From an uncultured Bacteroidota bacterium (lineage in GTDB: Bacteria > Bacteroidota > Bacteroidia > JADZBD01): a DNA stretch of 64,000 bases. The notes under the pieces were generated by a model. It saw only the letters and a program-made list of their open reading frames with translations. It was not told the DNA's origin and did no database searches. Both the position numbers and the translations under genes were made by a program. The stretch lies in the NCBI GenBank assembly GCA_937924855.1, contig CALEYQ010000063.1:39171-103170 (forward strand), read 5' to 3'. Position 1 is the first letter of the stretch. Each line of letters opens with the position of its first letter. Below, piece by piece: positions 36,078 through 44,209 of this stretch.

Positions 36078-36814
36078 ATACTTCGGCTTATGTTAAATTG
36101 CCATTTACAAGGCACGCCCATTATGGCAGTAGTTTTATTGTGATCGGTGCGCGACCACAGAACGGACGACAACTCTACTCCCTCCAGATCATTAAGAATT
36201 ATCAGCCGGAAGAAGGCAGCGCAAAACCGTGGTGCTTTTTTGTGGACAGTAATCCTATTTCAATCGGTTCAATGATTAAACCCGAGCAACTGAAGAAGGT
36301 GAATCATGCTTTTCTCGAACTGGGAAGTTTCAAAAATGATTTCGTCAATGGGTTAAGAACATTTTTAGAAGACAGGCCACCATTTATATTAATCGATCAC
36401 TTTGAAAAACTGTTCCCGTTTTATTCGAGCCAGTTCGGTGGTGTTTCGATGCAACCCAACAAGGCATTCTATGAACTGAAAAAATTATCACGTGAGTTTG
36501 ATACGCCAATCATTATTACAACACATCTGTTCAACATTACGGAAGATCACGTGCAACAAAGGCCGATGCTGATTGATTTCCAGTCGACATCATTGGAGAT
36601 TGCCGGTGATCAGATTTATGCGCTCTACCGCCCGGAATATTATGGATACGCAACCGATCCTGATGGCGAGTCTGTCAAAAATAAAATCATGCTTATTCAG
36701 CTAAAAGGCGGCTACCGGAACGAGGAGTCAATCAACTTTTATCTGGACGATGAATGGTTTACGCTGTACCCCGCTGATGCGGGAAACATCCTGCGGATGC
36801 CACCAAGGACTTAA
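36074..36814 (+). CDS. Degenerate DnaB-helicase-like RecA-fold protein
   Basis: A 246-residue protein that follows the C-terminal RecA-like domain of DnaB from end to end. FIVIGARPQNGRQLYSLQII corresponds to the DnaB Walker A region (IVVAARPSMGKT-), but at Gly31-Arg32-Gln33 the essential GK-T is changed to GRQ. FILIDHFEKLFPF corresponds to the Walker B strand (VVIDYLQLI). ELKKLSREFDTPIIITTHL, QQRPMLIDFQSTSLEIAGDQIYALYRPEYYGY and IMLIQLKGGYRNEESINFYLDDEWFTLYP correspond to the late DnaB motifs. There is no N-terminal primase-binding domain. It probably does not hydrolyse ATP normally; it might cap or poison the replicative helicase, which is inference. Confidence 0.7.
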   Translation: MNTSAYVKLPFTRHAHYGSSFIVIGARPQNGRQLYSLQIIKNYQPEEGSAKPWCFFVDSNPISIGSMIKPEQLKKVNHAFLELGSFKNDFVNGLRTFLEDRPPFILIDHFEKLFPFYSSQFGGVSMQPNKAFYELKKLSREFDTPIIITTHLFNITEDHVQQRPMLIDFQSTSLEIAGDQIYALYRPEYYGYATDPDGESVKNKIMLIQLKGGYRNEESINFYLDDEWFTLYPADAGNILRMPPRT

Positions 36815-36985
36815 GTGTAGGATAATTTATTTCTTACCCATTTACTAAGCTCAAGACTTCCAATAGCTTAACCTTCTGACTGAAAAAGATTCCTCAGGAG
36901 TTTTTCCGCGTCAGGAGGAGTTGGTAGATTAGCTAAACCACTGTACTTAAGCTGTTTACAGATGTTAAACTAAAACCATTTTACC

Positions 36986-37573
36986 ATGAAACTAACAGAA
37001 ACTCAGGAAAAAGTACTTGCCTTCATTGGTAAGTTTTCCGACTCTACCGCTGATGCAATTGCGCAGGGAACCGGGGTGCAAAAATTGCAGGTGTACAAAA
37101 CGGTCAAGTACCTTTCAGAAAATGGAATGGTAACGATCACTACGGAAAATGGCACACCCACCTACAAAGCTGTGAAGGGTGAAGGGAAGTCGGAAAAGAA
37201 AACGAAAGCGAGCGATGAAGTGTATCTCAAAACCGGTAACCGCGATACATCCAAGCTGAAATTTCAGGGACAGGAATACGGGAAAGGACAACTGGTGCTT
37301 GCCGTGGTGAAGGCGCACGTTGAGAAAAACCCGCGGATGACACTTTCAAAGCTTAGGGAAATTTTCCCCGATGAATTGCAACCACGCTATGGAACTATTC
37401 AGGAAGTTTCCAAAGCGAAAAAATTATCCAGTGACCGCGACCGGTTTTTCCTGAAGCCCGAACAAATCCTCAAGGTGGGTGACAAAAAGGTGGCCGTGTC
37501 CAACCAATGGGGCTCCAACAATCTTCCTCCATTTCTCAAGGTGGCGAAAAGTCTCGGCTACCATATCAAATGA
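36986..37573 (+). CDS. Winged-helix protein with basic C-terminal domain
   Basis: A 195-residue protein. Residues 1-60 form a MarR/HTH-like winged helix (ETQEKVLAFIGKFSDSTADAIAQGTGVQKLQVYKTVKYLSENGMVTI), followed by a Lys-rich linker and a C-terminal basic domain (VEKNPRMTLSKLREIFPDELQPRYGTIQEV ... RFFLKPEQILKVGDKKVAVSNQWG) seen in uncharacterised phage and element proteins. Probably a DNA-binding regulator. It has its own terminator downstream. Confidence 0.65.
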   Translation: MKLTETQEKVLAFIGKFSDSTADAIAQGTGVQKLQVYKTVKYLSENGMVTITTENGTPTYKAVKGEGKSEKKTKASDEVYLKTGNRDTSKLKFQGQEYGKGQLVLAVVKAHVEKNPRMTLSKLREIFPDELQPRYGTIQEVSKAKKLSSDRDRFFLKPEQILKVGDKKVAVSNQWGSNNLPPFLKVAKSLGYHIK

Positions 37574-37601
37574 CCCGATGCCATGGGTTAAGGTTTGCAA
37601 G

Positions 37602-37631
37602 GGAGGTGCTTCGGTGCCTCCTTTGTTTTTT
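37602..37631 (+). terminator. Rho-independent terminator with TTCG tetraloop
   Basis: GGAGGTGC-TTCG-GTGCCTCC (37,602-37,621), an 8-pair stem with two wobbles, followed by TTTGTTTTTT. It ends the winged-helix gene. Confidence 0.8.
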
Positions 37632-37830
37632 CGGCCGGTCTCATAGGATTCATTAAGGAGAGCCGGATGCCACCCGGCCATAATCTACTACTCTTATGAC
37701 AAGATATCACTCCTTATGTATGCCAGGAATGACGAGGAAAGACTTAACTGCATAGGTGGTTTTGTCAATTTGGCTCGTTTCATCATTCGGCATAGCTTAT
37801 GTGCCAGAGGTAGACATAAAACTAAACACT

Positions 37831-37959
37831 ATGTCCAACAAAAAATCCGGCCAAACGGTTAAATCGACTCCCAAGGTGGTCGTACCGAACCTCCCGAGCA
37901 CAACAGGAAAACCTTCCGGCAAAGGAAGAGGAAACTACCCTCCGAAAAAAGGAAACTAA
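37831..37959 (+). CDS. Tiny basic protein
   Basis: A possible 42-residue protein, MSNKKSGQTVKSTPKVVVPN then a Pro/Gly/Lys-rich end (GKGRGNYPPKKGN). The ATG at 37,831 is preceded by an A-rich stretch and followed by a terminator, which supports expression. Low complexity and no known family. Confidence 0.45.
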   Translation: MSNKKSGQTVKSTPKVVVPNLPSTTGKPSGKGRGNYPPKKGN

Positions 37960-37978
37960 ACTCAGAGGGAAACAACAT

Positions 37979-38006
37979 TAAGGGCGTCTCATCAGGCGCC
38001 CTTTTT
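37979..38006 (+). terminator. Rho-independent terminator
   Basis: AGGGCG (37,981-37,986) pairs with CGCCCT (37,997-38,002), followed by a T-run to 38,006. It ends the tiny gene and may also protect the convergent gene at 38,009. Confidence 0.7.
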
Positions 38007-38008
38007 CA

Positions 38009-38233
38009 TTACCATCTCTTCTCATGGTATTGGATATATTCATCCAGGGTAATTCCCAAAGCGTTCATCATCATTACCAAAACCAGCATCCGTTGTTCCT
38101 TATCCAAAGCATTTATCATTTTCATGGCCAAGATTACCTCCTGTTGGTGCTCATCAAGGGGTAGCTTGATTTTCTGACGCCATTCTCCCTGTTCATTTTC
38201 GAAGAAATCTGTCCTGCCTGTTATGTGTTCCAT
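38009..38233 (-). CDS. Small hypothetical protein
   Basis: A 74-residue protein starting MEHITGRTDFFENEQGEWRQ, helical afterwards, with a Met-rich segment (MVLVMMMNALGITLDEYIQYHEKRW in part). No family recognised. It is divergent from the XRE regulator and shares its upstream region, so it may be under the same control. Confidence 0.55.
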   Translation of the reverse strand: MEHITGRTDFFENEQGEWRQKIKLPLDEHQQEVILAMKMINALDKEQRMLVLVMMMNALGITLDEYIQYHEKRW

Positions 38234-38322
38234 AGGTATAAATCTTTCTTTTATATATTTCTCATATTTAGTGGAAAATTCCTGAGAAATTATATTTGGC
38301 TATTTCAGGACAAATCCCCATT

Positions 38323-38341
38323 TTTGACCGGATCAGTCAAA
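38323..38341. promoter_or_regulatory. Putative operator of the XRE-led defence operon
   Basis: TTTGAC (38,323-38,328) and GTCAAA (38,336-38,341), an inverted repeat with a 7-base spacer ending eight bases before the regulator's ATG. Its place and symmetry suit an autoregulatory XRE site. Confidence 0.5.
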
Positions 38342-38348
38342 TAAACTT

Positions 38349-38645
38349 ATGTCAAGAACAGAAGCATTGGGATACATTATCAAGCGTGAACGTGAAAAAA
38401 GAAATCTGCTATTACGCCATGTTGCCGCAGCCCTTGATATAGATCAGGCTTTGGTTAGCAAATTTGAACACGGAGACCGGATGCCAACAAAAGAACAGGT
38501 TGTACTTCTCGCAAACTACTTCCATCTTAATGAAAATGACCTAATGACGGCTTGGCTTGCGGATAAAATTTATACGGAGGTGCAATATGAAAAAATGGCT
38601 TTAAGGGCTGTTAAATTGGTTGAGAAAAAACTAACATCAAAATAA
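38349..38645 (+). CDS. XRE-family transcriptional regulator
   Basis: A 98-residue HTH_3 protein: LGYIIKREREKRNLLLRHVAAALDIDQALVSKFEHGDRMPTKEQVVLLANYFHLNENDLM is a complete lambda-repressor-like helix-turn-helix, with a short helical tail. It is the first gene of a tightly packed defence operon (the stop TAA overlaps the next ATG by one base). It probably sets the timing of the restriction genes, like the C proteins of restriction systems. Confidence 0.85.
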   Translation: MSRTEALGYIIKREREKRNLLLRHVAAALDIDQALVSKFEHGDRMPTKEQVVLLANYFHLNENDLMTAWLADKIYTEVQYEKMALRAVKLVEKKLTSK

Positions 38646-39397
38646 TGCTATTAAGAAAATTGTTATTGGTTTTGGTTGGAGCATCAGTCGCTTTAGGATT
38701 GAATGGAAATCCTCAGGATACTTTGATTGATCACGCCAACAGAATTTCTCTTCTTGAATCAAATCAAAGTCTTGTTGAAGGAAAGTTCAAACTCAAATCT
38801 GATGAGTTGGATTTGAAGGTAAAACAAATGAAGGATGACCTGGAGGATGATTATTCCTATTTGAAGTGGATATCCATAATATTTGGCTCTACAACATTAA
38901 TAGCAATTATCATTCTAATCATTAACTTTAAAAAGAAGGTGAACGAAATATTTGAGAAAAAAATCTCAGAAACTCTCATTGACAAGCGCGGAAAACTGAT
39001 TGAACTAATTCATTCACAAGATGAGGAACAGAAAATATTACAATCGAAAAACATCTTGGTAATCTGCGCAAATAAAGCGGCCAATAGATTTCTTCTTAAT
39101 TTCTTTAGTCGTATGGGATTTTCCAAAGTCATGTTTTCAGGTGAAGATGAGTTGGAATCTATTAATAACAATATTGACCTCGTCTTCTTTGACTTTACAA
39201 CAATAAAGGGCGATGCAAAGTTTGCCAATAATATAATCGAAAAAAGTCCCAAGCAAGCCGTATTCTTCATATACTCTGATAAGCCAATTCAGTTAACTGA
39301 ACGTGATAGGATAGCATTCGCAAATGCCAAAGCACAGATTTACGGAAATCTGATCAATTGTTTAAAATATCAAAACCTGTTCATGGAAAATGAGTAA
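38645..39397 (+). CDS. Membrane protein with coiled coil and receiver-like cytoplasmic domain
   Basis: A 250-residue protein: N-terminal hydrophobic signal or anchor (LLRKLLLVLVGASVALGLNG), a coiled stretch, one clear membrane helix (WISIIFGSTTLIAIIILIINF, about 77-97), then a cytoplasmic alpha/beta domain. That domain (KNILVICANKAANRFLLNFFSRMGFSKVMFSGEDELESI, DLVFFDFTTIKGDAKF, AVFFIYSDKP) follows the order of a response-regulator receiver, with Asp in DLVFFDF at the phospho-acceptor place. It overlaps the nucleotidyltransferase gene by eight bases. It may be the membrane effector or sensor partner of that enzyme; this is inference. Confidence 0.65.
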   Translation: MLLRKLLLVLVGASVALGLNGNPQDTLIDHANRISLLESNQSLVEGKFKLKSDELDLKVKQMKDDLEDDYSYLKWISIIFGSTTLIAIIILIINFKKKVNEIFEKKISETLIDKRGKLIELIHSQDEEQKILQSKNILVICANKAANRFLLNFFSRMGFSKVMFSGEDELESINNNIDLVFFDFTTIKGDAKFANNIIEKSPKQAVFFIYSDKPIQLTERDRIAFANAKAQIYGNLINCLKYQNLFMENE

Positions 39398-40187
39398 GAA
39401 AGTAAGTGCAAGCGAACCTTTAAGATCGCCTAATCAGTACATCGTGGATATTATTGCGCAAAGAAAAGCGCCATCAATCGGCATATACGATTATAGGGTA
39501 AAGCCTATTACGGCTTTGATAAGGGAATGGGGAGGAGCCGCACTTGTTGACATTTTTCCTTCAGGATCTTCTGCAAAGGGAACCGCACTTAAGGGGAACT
39601 CTGATCTCGATATTTTCATTTCAATGTCATCTCAAACAAATGCATCTGTAAAGGAGATCTATAACTCCCTGTATAAAGCGTTATCAAAGAAGTTTGTTGT
39701 AAGAAAGCAGAATGTGTCGATGAGAATTGTTTACTATGGCTTGCAAATTGATATCGTTCCAGGAAAGAAAATATTCGGCCAGCCACACTTTCACTATCTA
39801 TACCCAAACCGGAGACCGGAGCAGGAAAGAATTCAGACCAACATAAACGCTCACGTGAACACCGTAGTCAATTCCGGGCGGATTAACGAAATTATTGCGC
39901 TAAAAATATGGAGACAATTGAATAAGCTCGATTTCCCTTCCATGTATTTAGAACTTTTTACAATTAGTGCTTTAAACGGTAAGTGGTCAGGTAAATCGTA
40001 TTTAGCGGGCAACTTTATTCACACTCTTCAGGAAATTGCAGATCATTTGCATTCGAAGGGATTAGTTGATCCCGCAAATTCTTCGAACAGAATTTCGGGT
40101 TCGTTATACCAGTACCAACTAACAGAAATCCGAAATGCCGCATCACGAGCGGTAAACAAAACTTATTTAAGTCAAATCATCTATTGA
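39390..40187 (+). CDS. CD-NTase/OAS-like nucleotidyltransferase
   Basis: A 265-residue enzyme of the polymerase-beta nucleotidyltransferase superfamily. The catalytic motif is FPSGSSAKGTALKGNSDLDIF, with Asp72 and Asp74; the third acidic residue is Asp121 in LQIDIVPGK. The C-terminal helical part (EIIALKIWRQLNKLDFPSMYLELFTISAL) and the LVDPANSSNRISGSL segment resemble the second-messenger synthases of CBASS (cGAS/DncV-like enzymes) and OAS/archaeal CCA enzymes. It is placed between the membrane-receiver gene (8-base overlap) and hsdM (17-base gap), so it is part of the same operon. Product not predictable by eye. Confidence 0.75.
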   Translation: MSKKVSASEPLRSPNQYIVDIIAQRKAPSIGIYDYRVKPITALIREWGGAALVDIFPSGSSAKGTALKGNSDLDIFISMSSQTNASVKEIYNSLYKALSKKFVVRKQNVSMRIVYYGLQIDIVPGKKIFGQPHFHYLYPNRRPEQERIQTNINAHVNTVVNSGRINEIIALKIWRQLNKLDFPSMYLELFTISALNGKWSGKSYLAGNFIHTLQEIADHLHSKGLVDPANSSNRISGSLYQYQLTEIRNAASRAVNKTYLSQIIY

Positions 40188-40204
40188 ATTAAAAAGATGT
40201 TTCA

Positions 40205-42952
40205 ATGAAGCAAACAAAAATAACACTCGGACAGTTAGAGACCTTTTTGCTAAAAGCATGCGATATTTTACGCGGAAAGATGGACGCATCTGAGTACAAA
40301 GAATATATTTTTGGAATTCTTTTTCTTAAACGCCTGTCAGACGAATTCGAAAGCAAAAGAAAAGAAATTAAATTCACCTACCAGCACTTATCACGTGAGG
40401 AATTAAACGAACTACTGGAAGATAAAACCACTTACAAAGACACTTTCTTTGTCCCAGTTCGCGCAAGATGGAATGATAGCTGGACAGAAACGGTAACCAA
40501 TGATAAGGGTGAAACAGAAGAAGTGTTTCATCCCGCTTTAAAAGATATCAAAACTAATGTTGGCGCAGCATTAAACAAAGCGTTGGCTGAAGTTGAGGAA
40601 CAAAACTCCGATGTCCTGACCGGAGTTTTAAAGAGCATTGACTTTAATAAGACTGTCGGTAAAACCAAAATACCGGACCAACGATGGATTGACCTGCTCA
40701 CCCATTTTGAACGCGAAATGCCTTCGCTGGTGAATGATAATTTTGAGTTCCCGGATTTGCTTGGGGCTGCTTATGAATACCTCGTGAAGTATTTTGCAGA
40801 CAGTGCGGGAAAGAAAGGGGGAGAATTCTATACCCCAGGCCACGTAGTGCGTTTATTAGTCACACTACTGAAACCGAAGGCAGGAATGGAAATCTACGAC
40901 CCTACATGTGGTTCGGGTGGAATGCTGATTCAATCGGTGCAATGGGTAGAAGAACAAGGTGAAGACTTCCGCAATCTTGCACTATATGGACAAGAAGCAT
41001 CAGGCACTACATGGGCTATTTGCAAAATGAACATGATTCTGCATAATATACCTTCGGCTACCATAGAGAATGGTGACACACTTCAAGATCCTCTAATACT
41101 TGATGGGGCTACGTGGAAAAAGTTTGACATTGTTATTGCCAACCCCCCTTTTTCACAGAACTACAACAAGGCCACGATGAAATTCCAAACCCGATTTTCG
41201 TTTGGCTTTGCTCCCGAAACCGGCAAGAAAGCGGACTTGATGTTTGTTCAACACATGGTGGCGAGTTTAAAAACCACAGGACGTATGGCGACTATTATGC
41301 CACATGGTGTGTTGTTTCGCGGTGGAAGCGAAAAAGAAATCAGGCAGAAAATGGTAGACGGTAATATTATTGAAGCCATCATCAGTTTGCCACCAGCACT
41401 GTTTTACGGCACTGGAATTCCTGCCTGCGTTATTGTGATAAACAAAAACAAGCCCGATAGTCTGCGGGATAAAATTTTATTCATCAATGCTGATGCAGAA
41501 TTTGCAGAAGGAAAAGTGCAAAACATCCTGCGCCCTGAGGACATTGAAAAGATTGATTATGTTTTCAGCCACAAGCCCGAAAGCATTGACAAGAAATATG
41601 CACGCTTGGTTGATTTGGCAGAAATAAAAACCAACGACTACAACCTGAACATACGCAGGTATGTGGACAATACACCTGACCCCGAACCGGAAGATGTAAA
41701 GGCACATCTTGTAGGCGGTATTCCGGTTGCAGAAATAACAGCCCAACAAAAGCAGTTTGACAAATTCGGTTTTGCTGCCCTTGAAATATTCCAAACCCGA
41801 GACGGGCAGTATTCGGATTTCAAAGAAGCGATTGAAGAAAAAACGCACATCAAAGCCACCGTTGAATCCAACACCAACCTGCAAGCTACTTATGTCAACA
41901 TGCAGCAGCAAGTAAATGACTGGTGGGAAATAGCAAAAGAAGATTTTGCCTCATTGGCTCCTCAAAAGAAAAAAACAGAAGACACATTAGGTGGCGATGC
42001 AAAAGACGGTATAATAGAATTCATGGTTGCAGGTGGAAAAAACATGGCGACCGTGCGAAGCCATTTGATAACCACTCTCAAAGAAAAACTAATTGCCCAG
42101 GATGTGCTGGACGAGTTTCAATGTGCCGGTGTGTTTGTAAACTGGTGGACGAATATCCGCTACGACCTGAAAACCATTTCATCTACCGGATGGAGTCCAG
42201 CTCTGATACCTCGAGAGTATTTTATTGAAACCTATTTTCGGGCTGAACAAAACGCCATTAATGACACCGAAAAAGCCATTGCTGACAAAGAAGCTACCTT
42301 GCAGGAGTCGGTGGAAGCGGTAGAATATGAACCTGAGGAAGGCGAAGAAGTAACGACAAGCACCATTAAGGAACACCTGAAAAAGATAGCAGACGAAAAC
42401 CCCGATGCAGAAGAAGCCACTTCATTGAAAACCATAAAGGAAATTGAGAAAGAAATAAAAGAACTGAAAAAAGAACTGACAGATAAACTGCTTGACCTTG
42501 ACCGTAAAATCAACATCAAATGCTACGGAATTGATGATGAAAAGGAAGAATTACGGAACATGCTTAAAGGCAAACAGGAAGAAATGATGAAGCTGGAAAA
42601 CAACCTGTCTTCAGAAAAGAAGGAATTGACCAAACGTAAAACCGCCATTAAAAAATGTACTGAAACCATTACCAAAATACAAGAACGCATGGGAGGGCTG
42701 GAGGCATTTTTGACAAGCATTGGAGGTATCATTACGGACGAAGAAGCCAAAGCCCTGATACTGCAAAAGCACAACAACTTAGTGCAGCAGGAATTGCTAA
42801 AATACCTGAATGCCGAAAAACGAAAACTGATTGCCGGTATTGAAATGTTGTGGGATAAGTATTCCGTTTCATCACAGGAACTGGAAAACGAACGAACCGA
42901 AACCCTGAACGAATTGAATGAATTTTTGACCGAATTGAATTATTTGAATTGA
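40205..42952 (+). CDS. hsdM: Type I restriction-modification methyltransferase subunit HsdM (long form)
   Basis: A 915-residue N6-adenine methyltransferase. The N-terminal helical domain (LGQLETFLLKACDILRGKMDASEYKEYIFGILFLKRLSDEF) is typical of HsdM. SAM-binding motif I is AGMEIYDPTCGSGGMLIQS at about 220-240, and the catalytic motif IV is IANPPFSQNYN at about 315. After residue 600 comes a 300-residue extension of Glu/Lys-rich coiled coils, seen in a long subclass of HsdM. hsdS starts in the last base of its stop codon. Confidence 0.95.
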   Translation: MKQTKITLGQLETFLLKACDILRGKMDASEYKEYIFGILFLKRLSDEFESKRKEIKFTYQHLSREELNELLEDKTTYKDTFFVPVRARWNDSWTETVTNDKGETEEVFHPALKDIKTNVGAALNKALAEVEEQNSDVLTGVLKSIDFNKTVGKTKIPDQRWIDLLTHFEREMPSLVNDNFEFPDLLGAAYEYLVKYFADSAGKKGGEFYTPGHVVRLLVTLLKPKAGMEIYDPTCGSGGMLIQSVQWVEEQGEDFRNLALYGQEASGTTWAICKMNMILHNIPSATIENGDTLQDPLILDGATWKKFDIVIANPPFSQNYNKATMKFQTRFSFGFAPETGKKADLMFVQHMVASLKTTGRMATIMPHGVLFRGGSEKEIRQKMVDGNIIEAIISLPPALFYGTGIPACVIVINKNKPDSLRDKILFINADAEFAEGKVQNILRPEDIEKIDYVFSHKPESIDKKYARLVDLAEIKTNDYNLNIRRYVDNTPDPEPEDVKAHLVGGIPVAEITAQQKQFDKFGFAALEIFQTRDGQYSDFKEAIEEKTHIKATVESNTNLQATYVNMQQQVNDWWEIAKEDFASLAPQKKKTEDTLGGDAKDGIIEFMVAGGKNMATVRSHLITTLKEKLIAQDVLDEFQCAGVFVNWWTNIRYDLKTISSTGWSPALIPREYFIETYFRAEQNAINDTEKAIADKEATLQESVEAVEYEPEEGEEVTTSTIKEHLKKIADENPDAEEATSLKTIKEIEKEIKELKKELTDKLLDLDRKINIKCYGIDDEKEELRNMLKGKQEEMMKLENNLSSEKKELTKRKTAIKKCTETITKIQERMGGLEAFLTSIGGIITDEEAKALILQKHNNLVQQELLKYLNAEKRKLIAGIEMLWDKYSVSSQELENERTETLNELNEFLTELNYLN

Positions 42953-44196
42953 TGGGTAAGTGGTTAACTAAAAAGATAAAGGATCTCTGCCAAATTGGAA
43001 GAGGAAGGGTAATAAGTAAGGAAGAAATTCAAAATAGTCCTGGTGTTTACCCTGTATACTCTTCCCAATCAATGAATAAAGGCGAAATGGGTAGAATTGA
43101 TAGCTACGATTTTGAAGGTGAATATGTAACATGGACAACTGATGGTGCTTATGCAGGTACTGTTTTTCATAGAGATGGAAAATTTAATTGTACGAATGTT
43201 TGCGGCACTCTTAAAGCAAAGGAAGAAGAAAAACTTGACCTCCTTTTTCTTTCTTATTTACTATCAACACAAGCAAAGAAGTATGTTTCATACGTGGGAA
43301 ATCCAAAGTTGATGAATGGCGTAATGGCCGATATTGAATTGTTGTTACCCGAAAACAAACCCGAACAAACCCGCATTGCCCAAATCCTAAGCACAGCCGA
43401 TGCAGCCATAGCCCAAACCGAAGACCTGATAACCAAATATCAACGCATCAAAACCGGGCTGATGCAAGACCTTCTGACCAAAGGCATTGACGAACATGGA
43501 AACATCCGCAGCGAACTAACCCATCGCTTTAAAACCGAAAACGGGTTGAGAGTGCCGGAGGAGTGGGAGGTTACAATAATAGGTACATGTCTTGAAGGAA
43601 TTGAACAAGGATGGAGCCCAGATTGTGAAGGTGAACCAGCACCAACAGGTGAATGGGGCGTACTAAAAACTACTTCTGTAACTTGGGAAGGTTTCAATGA
43701 AGATGAAAATAAGAAGTTGCCCGAGAATCTATTTCCAAAAAAACAATATGAGATTAAAAATGGTGATGTTTTGATGACTAGAGGCGGCCCAAACTCAAGA
43801 GTAGGTGTTGTTGCATTTGTCAAAGAAACAAGAAGTAACCTTATCCTTTGTGATAAGATTTACAGACTGATTCCCAAAGTCAAACTGCTGCCTGAGTACT
43901 TAGCGATTGCTTTATCAAGTTCAACTACACAAAGACATCTTTCTAATTTGAAAACAGGAATGGCAGAGAGTCAAACAAATATTTCTCAGAAAATTGTTGA
44001 ATCTCTTAGCATTTTGGTTCCAAGTCCTATTGAGCAACAGAGAATCATTGATAAGTTAAATGGAATTGACAAAATGCTAAAGCAGAACCAAAGAAGTCTC
44101 AACAAATTTCAATCACTAAAAACGGGACTGATGCAAGATTTGCTTTCGGGAAAAGTGAGGATAACAGTTAAGGAGAAAACATTAGTAAACCCATAA
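42952..44196 (+). CDS. hsdS: Type I restriction-modification specificity subunit HsdS
   Basis: A 414-residue protein with two target-recognition domains, each followed by a conserved helix: PENKPEQTRIAQILSTADAAIAQTE ... RIKTGLMQDLLTKG in the middle and PIEQQRIIDKLNGIDKMLKQNQ ... SLKTGLMQDLLSGKVRI at the end. TRD1 begins WLTKKIKDLCQIGRG and TRD2 begins VPEEWEVTIIGTCLEGIEQGW. It sets the DNA target of the HsdM/HsdR complex. The ATG at 42,952 overlaps the hsdM stop. The conserved helices are encoded by similar DNA at 43,449-43,475 and 44,118-44,143. Confidence 0.93.
   Translation: MGKWLTKKIKDLCQIGRGRVISKEEIQNSPGVYPVYSSQSMNKGEMGRIDSYDFEGEYVTWTTDGAYAGTVFHRDGKFNCTNVCGTLKAKEEEKLDLLFLSYLLSTQAKKYVSYVGNPKLMNGVMADIELLLPENKPEQTRIAQILSTADAAIAQTEDLITKYQRIKTGLMQDLLTKGIDEHGNIRSELTHRFKTENGLRVPEEWEVTIIGTCLEGIEQGWSPDCEGEPAPTGEWGVLKTTSVTWEGFNEDENKKLPENLFPKKQYEIKNGDVLMTRGGPNSRVGVVAFVKETRSNLILCDKIYRLIPKVKLLPEYLAIALSSSTTQRHLSNLKTGMAESQTNISQKIVESLSILVPSPIEQQRIIDKLNGIDKMLKQNQRSLNKFQSLKTGLMQDLLSGKVRITVKEKTLVNP
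43449..44143 (+). repeat. Direct repeat pair inside hsdS
   Basis: The segments at 43,449-43,475 and 44,118-44,143 share most bases (both contain ACGGG/CCGGG then CTGATGCAAGA) and encode the two GLMQDLL helices. Such repeats can support TRD exchange or deletion by recombination. Confidence 0.5.
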
Positions 44197-44209
44197 ACAC
44201 ATAACAGGA

